Origin: Pseudevernia furfuracea
Lineage: Eukaryota > Ascomycota > Lecanoromycetes > Lecanorales > Parmeliaceae
Direction: 5' to 3'
Assembly: GCA_022315425.1 (NCBI GenBank)
Contig: JAIUPT010000033.1
Span: forward strand, 1,426,001 to 1,490,000
Length of the DNA stretch: 64,000 nt
Position 1 is the first letter of the stretch, and every line of letters starts with the position of its first letter. Both the position numbers and the translations under genes were made by a program. Positions 1 to 11,049 of this stretch are shown here, in pieces. The notes under the pieces were generated by a model. That model was not told the DNA's origin. It ran no database searches and saw only the letters and a program-made list of their open reading frames with translations.

Positions 1-74
1 CGGGTGGAAAGAACGATGACATGTGGTAGGCCTGCGGGTCCTTATTATCCGGCTGACATTCTCGATCGACATTA

Positions 75-338
75 TCAATGACCATAAGCCACTGGCGAAT
101 TCCTCTTAAGAGCTAGCCATCTCGGAACAGCACTTCCTTCCGCTTCCACGTCCGGAGCATGTGAAGTCCCGCCGACTAAAGGTTCCAGTGGACGACAGGT
201 GGGTATATGCTTTCCAAACGCGGCAAGACTTTGCAAGAGCGTGTCTTTACTATTACCATTCAGCCACAGTATCGCAGTGCGAGGCAGAAGAAGCGGCAAA
301 ATCTGAGGCAAGAGATCCAGTATGGAGGTGACAAGCAT
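75..338 (-). pseudogene. Possible NB-ARC-type fragment
   Basis: An 87-codon open stretch whose middle (AILWLNGNSKDTLLQSLAAF) resembles the segment after the P-loop in fungal NB-ARC proteins, where a Phe/Leu-Trp-Leu-Asn motif is followed by an amphipathic helix. No P-loop, kinase-2 or downstream repeat is visible next to it, so at best it is a scrap of an NLR-type gene. Its place beside other NLR remnants supports the reading, but the match is short and it could be a chance open frame. The rest of 1-794 holds nothing I recognise. Confidence 0.25.
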
Positions 339-794
339 CAGTAATAAATACGTGCCCTATGGAGGCTCATAGGGATGCCAGTCCCTCTCGTCTCTCACGG
401 ACGAGCAAAAGGTTCGGTGAGGGCTGCTATCACCAATGGCCCAGCTGCGAAGCCGAGGAGGTATATTGAAACCACGAGAGACCCAAGCTCGTCATTTGTT
501 GAGTGAAATTGGGCCATGATCTGCGGTATTCCTGTAGCGAGGATAGATGACCCTAGAGGACTGCCGGTAGAAGAACAGCTGTCAATTCTGGTGAGGTTGG
601 CTTGGCTGAGAATTGATGACGGAATGTTGCCTTGCTACAATGTTTCCTTTATCAACCAGGCGAATCAGCAACAGTCTAAAAACTCCTCTTCTCCTCGACC
701 GCAATGAATACATTATTTCTGGGGATCTCAATTAGGGATCGACCTCGCGACTTCTTCCTGAGCTTTCACGGTGCTATTGGAAATTCTTACTAGG

Positions 795-3700
795 TTAATC
801 GTCACAACTCAAGTATTCCGCATCATCTGAGCTGTCAGACTCTTCGGGCTCAGCGGTTGCGTCACATTCAGCCTCTCCATGAGAAGCTTGTCCACTGGGG
901 CCTCCATTTGGTAGTTCACTTGTTTCGGATAAGCGCCCACTGACCCCTTGGGATTCGACCGGACCATTTGAGTGCATCCGTCCCAGAATTTGGGAGCCCC
1001 TTTCAGCGGATTTCCTTAGCTTTGTAACTGCCTTTCCGATGACTACCGCTTCCCCCTTCTTCACTTCAATGATCACCTTTGGCACCGTCGGCTCTAGCTG
1101 CAAGGCCATGTTGCAACAAGGCCAGTCTTTATTCTCACACTGTTGGTGTTCGCGTTTGTTCCCGGAATACTTATCGGAAAGGAAGAGGTTGGAAAGACCT
1201 CTTTGATCCAATCCTTCCTGGAGGTATTTCAGAGTTTCACTGTCAGCTGAGAGAAAGTTATACCCCATGGGTACACTATTCCAAAAATGACAAATCATCT
1301 GGCCATCCTCATACTTGATCAAGTTGTCGAGCTTATTTCCAAATAGTATAGCAATCTCGGACTTCGGGTCCGTGAGATTGTACCAGCCGCCGGACCGCGC
1401 TTTGTCAATGTGAACCTTTTTTGCAGGCGCTTCCTTGAGCCCGGCGACATCTACAAGCTCATATCCCCACATATAAGGACGTTTTCTTTGGCGTCTGAAA
1501 AAGCCCGGCTTCTTCCGTTTCTGGTGCTCGATCAATGCTTCGATTATCAAATACATCTTGGTGACGATGTGCGCGACGTACACCGGCTTATCCGGATCTT
1601 CCAAAGAACGTATATATTTGGGAAGTTCTAGGGGCTGAGAAAGCTTGCTCATTATAGCATCTGCTGCTTTCGTTCCGCCATTGCAAGACCCTTCTACGAA
1701 AGGCATATAGTCTAGCATAGAACGCCCCTGTAGCTCCAGAGGAGTTTCTTGTCGAGAATTGGACGGTTGATATCGGCCAGTCTGTTGAGAAGATGAATGG
1801 TCTTCAGGTGCCTCCTGCTGGTCGTCTGTGACAGATGGAGGCTTCTGTAAGGATGCCCAGTGGTGCATTAGATACAGAATAATGCATGCCTCTGGTATCA
1901 TCCAGGCAGTTTCTTTCTCAACGTCATATAAGATATGTGGCCTATTGCGTCGATTACGTAGCTGATCCCCAATGAATGCTGGGACCTGCTTCGGCGTTGT
2001 GTCGTATTTCGTACGCCGAAGTGTTGTACTGGCTGTCGTATTGAGGACGCCAGCAGTACCAAAGTTCGTGCCCATAGTAATGTTGATGGCCTGTCCGAAT
2101 TTCATCACATTTCCTCCCACAGGTTTGGCGTCTGATTTCTTAAACTTTTCGTATCCTGCTTCTTTAGTCCCAACAAGGATCTGAGCCTTTGGGAAATGCC
2201 CAACAAACGATCGCTTGCTAGAGAGTTCTTCAATACTCCCGACAGGCACCATTTTCAAGCCTCTTTGGTCGATATCCTCCCAAGATAGATCCGAGTTCTC
2301 TGTTGAAAACTCAACGTCCGTCAAGTAATAGCCCTCGATTCGTTTTGATTCGTCGAGGTGATCAACATGAACCAACTTTGGTTTCTTGCCAATGAGGTGC
2401 CATTGCACCTCTTCCGCCTGATCAAGAGTTTTAATACCGTCGATGACGATTGGAACAAGCGCAGTCTGGCTACCCTTCAGAATTATACTCCCTCTGTGAC
2501 TGATGGTGTGATATGTCATGGCTTGCTCAACCATTATGGCGAATGGCAACTCGATCCCTCGACCATTCTTTCTCGGGGGTACGGGGAAACCCTGAGCAAG
2601 GACATATCCTCCATCGAACATGTTGAGCCAGCAGCACCCAATGCTGGTTGTAGATCCCGGTGAAGGAAGAAGTCTTAAGGGTTCCGTTCGAATTGCAAAG
2701 CGGTCCACACCCACTTTCTCGAAGGCTGCGCTGGAAGCATGTACGCTGCCTTGTTCTGGAGGCCTACAAGCCGCGGCAAGCCACAATATACATTGGCAAC
2801 TTCCGACCAAGCAATCTCTTTCTGCAGTTACTCGGAATGTGAGCCTCTCGGATCCGTTCGGGGAAGCGGGAGATTCCATATCGGCTGATACGGTAAGTTG
2901 GCTCGATTGGAAGACATGTTGATTGCCTCCAGAAGTCATCAGGAATATTAGATACAGTCAATATCTGTTGAATTTGGGAAAGTGATACTTACGCGCTTTG
3001 GCCGAAGAAATAAGTTCCGAAGCTGCAAAAGCTTGGAAGAATTCAGCAATACAGGTATTTTCTCTCCACACTAACTTCACATAGTCCTCGCAGGAACAAG
3101 CGTAGGCTTCATCCGGTTCACCTGTGATTGTCAGCACCGTCACAAGATCCTGTGCTTTGTCTAGGCCATCGCGGACGAATTCTGGGAGCTGCCAATCAAC
3201 ATGGATATTCACTGTGTGTTGGCCACCCCCAACATACGACAAGGCTTTCCGAACTTGAGCCATAGGCATCCCAGCGTCATGTCTATGCATCTCTTCGGCC
3301 TCTTCGTATTTACCTTGCCTGCTCAACACCAATGCCAGATTGTTCATGCTCGTCAGCGTATCAGGATGCACCACTTGATCATGACCCTCAGATGACGCTG
3401 CCTGCAGAGCGTTGCCATACCTTCCACCTTGAGCGTTGATATCAGCCCCTTTGTCGAGTAGCATCTGCACCACTTGATTATGACCTCGTACTGACGCTGC
3501 GTATAGAGCGTTGCCATACTTTCCACCTTGAGCGTTGACATCAGCCCCTTTGTCGAGTAGCATCTGCACCACTTGATTATGACCTCGTACTGACGCTGCG
3601 TATAGAGCGTTGCCATACTTTCCACCTTGAGCGTTGACATCAGCCCCTTTGTCGAGCAGCATCTGCACTACTTGATCATAACCTCCTAATGACGCTGCAT

Positions 3701-5633
3701 GCAGAGCGTTGCCATAGTCTCCACCTTGAGCTTTAACATCAGTCCCTTTGTCGAGCAGCATCTGCACTACCTGACTATGACCTCGAGATGACGCTGCATA
3801 CAGAGCGTTGCCATAGGATCCACCTTGAGCGTTGACATCAGTCCCTTTGTCGAGCAGCATCTGCACCACTTGATCATGACCTTCTGATGACGCTGCATAC
3901 AGAGCGTTGCCATAGGATCCACCTTGAGCGTTGACATCAGTCCCTATCTCAAGCAGTATCTGCACCACTTGATCATGACCTTCTGATGACGCTGCCTGCA
4001 GAGCGTTGCCATACCTTCCACCTTGAGCGTTGATATCAGCCCCTTTGTCGAGTAGCATCTGCACCACTTGATTATGACCTCGTACTGACGCTGCGTATAG
4101 AGCGTTGCCATACTTTCCACCTTGAGCGTTGACATCAGCCCCTTTGTCGAGTAGTATCTGCACCACTTGATCATGACCTCCTTCTGACGCTGCCTGCAGA
4201 GCGTTGCCATACTTTCCACCTTGAGCGTTGACATCAGCCCCTTTGTCGAGTAGCATCTGCACCACTTGATCATGACCTCCTTCTGACGCTGCCTGCAGAG
4301 CGTTGCCATAGCATCCACCTTGAGCGTTGATATCAGCCCCTTTGTCGAGTAGCATCTGCACCACTTGATCATGACCTCCTTCTGACGCTGCATACAGAGC
4401 GTTGCCATAGGATCCACCTTGAGCGTTGACATCAGCCCCTTTGTCGAGCAGCATCTGCACCACTTGATCATGACCTCCTTATGACGCTGCATGCAGAGCG
4501 TTGCCATACTATCCACCTTGAGCGTTGACATCAGCCCCTTTGTCGAGCAGCATCTGCATCACTTGATCATGACCTCCTGATGACGCTGCCTGCAGAGCGT
4601 TGCCATAGTATCCACCTTGAGCGTTGACATCAGCCCCTTTGTCGAGCAGCATCTGCACTACCTGACTATGACCTCGAGATGACGCTGCATACAGAGCGTT
4701 GCCATAGAATCCACCTTGAGCGTTGACATCAGCCCCTTTGTCGAGCAGCATCTGCACTACTTGATCATAACCTCCTAATGACGCTGCATGCAGAGCCTTG
4801 CCATAATATTCACCTTGAGCGTTGACATCAGCTCCTTTGTCGAGCAGCATCTGCACCACTTGATTATAACCTCCTTGTGACGCTGCGTATAAAGCGTTGC
4901 CATAGTATCCACCTTGAGCGTTGACATCAGCCCCTTTGTCGAGCAGTATCTGCACCACTTGATTATGACCTCCTGATGACGCTCTCTGCAGAGCGTTGCC
5001 ATACCTTCCACCTTGAGCGTTAACATCAGCCCCTTTATCGAGTAACATCTGTATTACTTGACCATGACCTCCTTCTGACGCTGCCTGCAGAGCGTTGCCA
5101 TAGTATCCACCTTGAGCGTTGACATCAGCCCCTTTGTCGAGTAGTATCTGCACCACTTGATCATGACCTCCTTCTGACGCTGCCTGCAGAGCGTTGCCAT
5201 ACCTTCCACCTTGAGCGTTGATATCAGCCCCTTTGTCGAGTAGCATCTGCACCACTTGATTATAACCTCGTACTGACGCTGCGTATAGAGCGTTGCCATA
5301 CTTTCCACCTTGAGCGTTGACATCAGCCCCTTTGTCGAGTAGCATCTGCACCACTTGATCATGACCTCCTTCTGACGCTGCCTGCAGAGCGTTACCATAG
5401 GATCCACCTTGAGCGTTAACATCAGCTCCGTTATCGAGTAGCATCTGCACCACTTGATCATGACCTCCAGATGACGCTGCCTGCAGAGCATTGCCATACT
5501 CTCCACCCTGAGCTTTAACAGCGGCCCCTTTCTCCAGCAGCATCTGCACCTCTTGATCATCGCCTCGATATGAAGCTGCCTGCAGAAGGTTGCCATACAG
5601 TCGACCTTGTGCGACGGAGAGTGGTTCAGTCAT
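795..5633 (-). pseudogene. Ankyrin-repeat / TPR / conserved fungal C-terminal protein, broken by two stops
   Basis: Read from the ATG at 5633, about 23 ankyrin repeats of 33 residues run to about 3370, then fuse in frame to one kinesin-light-chain-type TPR (HPDTLTSMNNLALVLSRQGK). A region of about 800 residues follows that I know only as a recurrent uncharacterised C-terminal region of large fungal proteins (motifs CCWLNMF, GIELPFAIM, ILYDVEKETAWMIPEACIIL). A consensus intron (2992-2927; donor GTAAGT, 66 bp) joins the ankyrin/TPR part to the 795-2926 exon in phase, ending at the stop at 795. Two stops lie in one repeat: TAG near 4511 and TAA near 4482. Both sit in one unit whose siblings read Ser/Tyr/Phe and Leu/Glu there. 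The start looks truncated: it begins mid-array, with no NACHT or NB-ARC upstream. It may be a dead NLR sensor half, or two separate expressed genes. Domain calls are firm; function and status are inferred. Confidence 0.72.
3370..5590 (-). repeat. Array of about 23 tandem 99-bp ankyrin units
   Basis: The unit encodes a 33-residue ankyrin repeat with core DQVVQMLLDKGADVNAQGG. Copies are nearly identical at nucleotide level, with variation concentrated at a few codons: the residues after Gly-Gly, the Gln/Tyr/His before Ala-Ala-Ser, and the Glu/Ser/Val/Leu-plus-Gly/Arg pair. Higher-order copying is visible: two adjacent units between about 3440 and 3640 are almost exact duplicates. Such homogeneous arrays are known from fungal NLR sensor domains, where recombination between units changes specificity. 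Confidence 0.9.
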
Positions 5634-6007
5634 CGTAGTCGATCTCGGTCTCGGTATTGTCTAGAGTGACTATTTTCCAGGAGAATGGTTAGCAAAGACA
5701 GTCCTCTTCATTTATAGTTCGTAGAAGGAGCGGAAAAACTTTTTACCTAAGTAGCACATTGGCCCGCCGTCAGCCTTGCAGCTATCGTATCCTGCATAAT
5801 AGCCTCGTCGCCTTCTGAGATTGTGGTAGGCCAGCATAACATGCATGACGGGCTGTACTCTGCATATACAGAGGCGGTCATGATTACCCAAAGTGAGGTA
5901 ATTTATTCTGCATAAATGTTCCACCACGGTGAGGTCTTCTCATCGAGTCGTTAATGTGTTTATGATGTTATAGCTTCTTGTTCTTAACCAACTCCCTCAA
6001 GCTTGCG
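5634..6007. other. Intergenic gap between divergent NLR-type remnants
   Basis: No gene is recognised. On the minus strand a plausible intron (donor GTAAAA at about 5753, branch-like GCTAAC, acceptor CTCTAG near 5670) could link an upstream exon to the ankyrin gene, but the peptide that would result resembles nothing I know. Confidence 0.3.
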
Positions 6008-8289
6008 ATGTCTGGAGTCGAGGCGGTGGCGGCCTTGGCGCCCGGGGTATTTCCGCTCTTGATATCTGCTGCTGAATACTTCGATGACAGCATATGGCCC
6101 TTATACGTGACTAAAGATCCCATTGGAAGTAAGCTGCGGAGGTACCATATGACTAACAAGCTCTGCTTCGGCTTTTCGAAACCACACCTTAATGAAATCC
6201 CTACTGCCCTTCGATCATTGAACTCCGACTTCCGAACGCTACCTACCTAAATATTGAACTCGACCTCTCCAAATCTACGAAGAGCGCGGCGGCCCCTTAA
6301 AAGGCACATCAAGAGGTGGAAATATACAAAATTATAGAGAAGGCTTCACGACAAGTCTATGAAGATCTCAACAAAGATTGTACGAAACATCCAACTGAGC
6401 GATCATCAACGGGGATCATAGCGTGTGAGTGGGACTGAGGGTTAGTGGGTCTCATGGATCGATTGAGATTGCATGCGAGATTGCATGCTATTTGTGGTAC
6501 GCCATAGATCTATTTGGGGATAGGCGATATGCGCCCAGGGGGAGATGAGTCAGTCAGCTGGAGCACTATTTGTATGGGCCTCCCACCTGTAGATGGCTCC
6601 TCATTCGATTTCTTCTCCTTCAGAACCATAGCATTTCTTCCTACCCCCCCCAACACCTGTTTTCTAGTTAGGTAGCTTCATAGTCACTCCAGGTCTATGC
6701 CGCTTAGGTGTAGGGAGTTCTTCTGGCGCTGGGGGACGTCCTTTCAGGCCTACTTAGTGTACGGACTCGGCGGTGCCGGGAAGTCACAGCTGGTACTCGA
6801 CTACGTGTAAATAGTGAGGACCCAATATTTAGGAGTGTTTTGGATTGATGCCACAGACAAAGACTCTGTCAAACGTGATTTCAAACAGCTATATCGTCTC
6901 CTATTTAGGACCCAGACGGTAAATAACCGAGATCTGCCAAAGAGTGAAGATATAACCTTACTAGTACGAGACTGGTTTGTGCGACGAGCAGGAAGATTTC
7001 TTTTGGTGTTTGACGGTGCCGATAATATCGATAACGCTGGGGAACCTTCTTACGTGAACTTGAACAACTTCATCCCGCAATGTACATCAGTGAATGTAAT
7101 CGTTACCACGCGCCTATTCGCAGCTCAAGGCTTTGGTTCATTCTCAGTGGAAGTTCACGAGATGGAGGAGGATGAGGCGTTAACACTACTCTTCAACAGC
7201 TCTGGATTAGTCCGGAAGCAAATGACATCGGCTCAAGTAGGAGAAGCGCGACGTATTGTCAACGAACTTGGACGCTTGGCACTCGCGATCAACTTAGCTG
7301 GATCATATATATCAAACACCCCTCGTATCTCAATGGATCTCTCACAGTATCTGCTGGAATATCATGATCGGCGCAAAATTTTGTTAGGTCAAAAGTCGAG
7401 CCACCTAAGAGATGAATACGCTGAGAGTGTTCTGAGTACTTGGGAGGTATCATTTGCGGCCATGAGCCGCAAGTCTCCGACCGCTGCCAACCTCCTTGTT
7501 TTTCTTGCGTTCCTCGATGCCACAGATATCTTTCCAGAGCTGTTCGATACTCTTGCTGAAGACGCTGCGAACACTGGACATGAAAAAACGATGGCTGATT
7601 CCTGGCAAGATGCAATCACACATCAGAAGCCTTTAAAGCGTCATGACGTCGAAGAGGCATTTTCGACTCTGAGATCTTTCTCGTTCGTTCGATGGATGCC
7701 CGATCGAGCAACGTATTCTATGCACAAACTTGTCCATGCTTGGGGCGGTGATCGATTAGATTTAGCCGAAAGAATTGCCACAATTAGGGCAACCGCACTA
7801 TTTTTGCAGGAAAGAACACTATGTGATCCAGAGGCTCGTGAACAAAAGTTGCGACTAGTTCCGCATTTGATGGCAAGCTTTAATGCTATCTCTCAACTAT
7901 CCAATCGAACCAGATATACTGAGTTGAGTAATATATCTCCACGCGCGCTTCCGTCCTATTCGGATTTTTTTGACGAGCTCGGACACTGGTCCCATGAGGC
8001 CAAGATCCGGCAATGTCTTTTGGAGTTCTCTCGCGTTACCTTTGGCTTAGAACACCCTAACACTATCTCAGCCATGAACAATCTCGCCAATACTCTTGGA
8101 CATCAAGGCAAGCTCGACGAAGCAGCGGACATGAAGAAGGAGGTCTTAGAGAAGAGAACACGAATCCTCGGCGTCGAGCATCATCATACGACTTCTGCGG
8201 CTAAAAGCTTGGACGTGCTGTCTCAGCGTCAAGCCTCTCACCACGTACTGCCGACCCTTAAGCCATTAAAACAAAGATCGTTTTTTTGA
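6008..8289 (+). pseudogene. NLR remnant: N-terminal region, NB-ARC and TPR, with stops
   Basis: The ATG at 6008 starts MSGVEAVAALAPGVFPLLIS, the usual opening of fungal NLR-like N-terminal regions, and ALRSLNSDFRTL continues it. An in-frame TAA interrupts the next stretch near 6294. A P-loop (VYGLGGAGKSQLVLDY) lies at about 6754-6800, followed by TAA where family members carry a codon for Gln or similar. A 491-codon open stretch from 6814 then holds the rest of NB-ARC: kinase-2 FLLVFDGADN, RNBS-B NVIVTTR, a GxLALAI-like LGRLALAINLAGSY, and an MHD-like MHKLVHAW. It ends in TPR units (HPNTISAMNNLANTLGHQGK) and stops early at 8289. Normal relatives are P-loop STAND NTPases that assemble on ligand binding in non-self recognition. 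The segment between the N-terminal part and the P-loop is unreadable, so this copy is very probably dead. Confidence 0.75.
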
Positions 8290-8659
8290 ACACTGAAACG
8301 AAAATTATACTGGCGAAGCTCTAGCGGATAGTTAGAGCATCCAGTTCATTTTATATTCGTATTTTATAGTATTCCTTAAGACAGCAATATAGGCCTAGCT
8401 CTTGAAAAGATGTGACCTAGAGGCTTATTAGCTACCATGATAACTTATATTCTTAACTCGCAGGGCAGCCATTGATCTTCCATGTTCTATATTCTGACTA
8501 GGAAGCGTTCCAGGGCCTGAGTAAGAATGCAATGTAAATCAGTCTGAGGTTACACTCAGGCCTTACCCTAACCCGCTTACCATAGTGTAGAGCGGGTGAG
8601 GAATTAGGAGATACAAGGGTAGACTAGGCAGACGAGCTTTACCGAAGCGAGAATCATCT
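8290..8659. other. Gap between two NLR fragments
   Basis: AT-rich filler with stops in all frames; no gene, RNA or repeat recognised. Confidence 0.4.
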
Positions 8660-8865
8660 ATGTGATGACCGATCACTAAAGACTTCTTGGGAACAGCTTA
8701 TATCGACCTGAACTATTTCATCCCTGACCCGCCTGGAGTGCATGTTATTACCACCTCGCGAAGCTCAACAGCTAGGGAGATGACAACACTAGACGCGGTG
8801 GAAGTGGCGGAGATGGAACCATCAGAAGCAAAAGAGCTATTCCGGCGATACGCGAAGATAAGGGA
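8660..8865 (+). pseudogene. NB-ARC fragment, second paralogue
   Basis: Reads AYIDLNYFIPDPPGVHVITT, then STAREMTTLDAVEVAEMEPSE and ELFRRYAKI. This is the RNBS-B to post-RNBS segment of a fungal NB-ARC protein. It is a different paralogue from the 6.8-8.3 kb copy, which has NNFIPQCTSVNVIVTTR at the same place. No P-loop precedes it and it ends abruptly near 8865, exactly where the antisense recombinase sequence begins, so the 3' part seems to have been lost or displaced at that junction. Confidence 0.6.
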
Positions 8866-8869
8866 AAAG

Positions 8870-11049
8870 GGCCAAGGTTGTGGAGTCGCTCCTCCAAAGG
8901 TAGGTCGGTGTCACCGAGGCAGTAAAGGCACTGGTACGGTTGGCATCTTACAGGAAAGAGATAGGGGATCGAGGAGTCCGACTCAGGATCGGACTTGACG
9001 GCGTTCAAGGGACGTTCTGCGTCATTATCAAGATCGTTTTCCCTCGCCTGAATCCTCCGGATTCGGCGGGCTTTGCGAAACACTCCCTCCTGCCGGATAC
9101 AGAGCGATATCATATCATCGATAATGGAGACCCGCCAATCCACATCGCCCTCGGCATCACGAGTCGACGGTGGGTTGAAGAAGGCCTTCGCGATGCGCGA
9201 TCGTTCCATAAAGGCGTATCGAACACGCCCTGAGGTGCAAATAATAGGACTGAGCAACTCCACATCTCCCTCGAGCTGCGCTCGCATGTCTTGCACGGGA
9301 GCGATGATGTCGTATCCTTTTTGAATCTGCTTGATGAGTTCCCGCTCTCGCGCTTTGATTTTTCGATCCACGGCTCGTTTGGCCTCCTCATATTGATCGT
9401 AGATGGTTTGTCCCTCTGCACGGTAGATGAACGTGAATTGGTGTCGAATGCGCTGGAACAATTCATCTCGGCGGCCGCGAAGCTCCTGGATTTCTTCCTC
9501 CTGGCGGATACTTGCACTCTGCGCCTCGGTCAGCTCTTTGGGTCGTTGGGGGTCGATTCGTCGGCTCATTCGGTTGGCCGCTTGGATCAACTCCGTCCGA
9601 GGCGCCGTACCCCCGTATGCGGCTTGGGTGTCGTATCGGATCATGCGAGACAGGTAGTTGCGCTGGAAGATAGCTGAATTGGTGTGATCCATGACCAGAT
9701 TGCGGACGGCCTCATTAGATTTGGGATCATCTGGTAAATGATCAGTTAGTTCAGGCTCTCTGGGACTAGAAGTCTTAGGACTTATCATTGATGGCATTTC
9801 CTGTCGCTCGCCGGAGACAATAGGTTGTGAAGACCTGTACGAAGCCAGTCTCTTCTCCTAACCGTTTGATTCACTCGTGATACTTGTCGTAGGAGAGCAC
9901 CGTGTCGGCCGAGGTGGCACAGCCCCTGGAGGTTTGCATAGGCGCACGAAACAACGGGACGTTCAGTATATCCTCTTTCCACGGGATTGATTGGCAGTTC
10001 AGTCCCTTTCTGACGCTCAGCGTCAGAACTGTTCTAGGGTTTATATTCGAGAAAAGGTAGGCGTCGTCGTCGCAGGCGAGATTGATGATATGGGATATTA
10101 TACAAAAGACGGGATTGGCATCGATAAAGAATGTATAGGTTTTCCTACATGCCCGTCAGGTTAATGGACACGATTTCTTGGCGGTCACTTACGGTCTCTT
10201 GCGCTTCTTGCGAGACTTGGTTCGGGTGAGCTTCAGCTGCAAGGTGAGCGCCACTTCCCCGGTGGTCTTATCGCGCTGGACGAACAAATCCAGGTCATGG
10301 TAGGTGATTCCGAGAAGGGCTCCGGGTCGGGATCCAGTGAATGCCGCGACCAGCAGGATCGTTGCTAACTGAACCCGTTGCCGTTCGTGAGGGAAGGTGT
10401 TGGTGTCTGTCACCCAGTGGCAACGCAGCAGCTCCACGAAATCTACCGTATTCAAGAGAGGCTTGTCGATTTCGCTGTTATTCAGTCTGTGCTCTTCGGC
10501 CAATGGACCGTTGATGAACTGTTTCAACGGTTACTCGTGTGTATAGAAGCATCAACGTGTGCGCCTTCATTTACATTGTAGATTTCCTTCAAGGTCAACG
10601 GACTGATCCGTCGACCCTTTCATTTGATGTAGAGCTGGCTCAGTTGATGTCAGTAGGTCTCGACCGAACTGATTTTCTTGACGGAATAGTTGTTACACAT
10701 TCAATGGAAAAAGTTCTTGATTCGACCCTTCATCGACCTTTTGAGGGTGTAATAGGGATCGATGTCGACGGTGTCGCAATACCCAGAGATCGAGGATTAA
10801 CAACGGGAGCACGACGACTGTAGAATTCATACTGGAGGTGGCTCACTCTCTTCATAAACCTTCGAGACGATCGATGTGTGGGTTGGTGACGTCGGCGTAT
10901 AGACTCGTTGATCGATAGCTTTTATCGACCTTCTCGTATCGTGCATTGTAGTATTCTCGAGCTGACAGCTGGCTTCTCGTGGAGGGAGAGGCGTGAGACG
11001 AGTTCGCGTTTTGCTTTTGAGCATGCAGCAGTACTTTGCGACGAGCCAT
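8870..11049 (-). pseudogene. DUF3435 (FluG-type) tyrosine recombinase, degraded
   Basis: Spliced from the minus strand, this is a DUF3435-family tyrosine recombinase, the family that includes captains of Starship elements. The catalytic-Arg segment AFTGSRPGALLGITYHDLDL lies at about 10295-10355. YCLRRATGNAIN at about 9786-9823 and NLVMDHTNSAIFQRNYLSRM near 9650-9705 continue the catalytic core; a helical tail and a CLYCLGD zinc-finger-like start follow. Introns: 10574-10519 (GTAAAT), 10192-10145 (GTAAGT) and 9785-9731, whose donor reads ATAAGT instead of GTAAGT. In-frame TGA codons stand where Trp is expected at 10703-10701, 10652-10650, 10622-10620 and 9873-9871. The N-terminal start (MARRKVLL at 11049) is uncertain because the frame changes between 11000 and 10750. 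The C-terminus is cut within the zinc-finger region at about 8870. The enzyme would cut and join DNA through a Tyr intermediate; this copy cannot make full-length protein. Confidence 0.85.

Noticed and set aside
4458..4463. Separate downstream ankyrin gene starting at GTG 4463
   Set aside because: This is a repeat-internal codon just after the stop pair; no ATG or promoter context supports a eukaryotic start there, so the two halves are treated as one broken gene.
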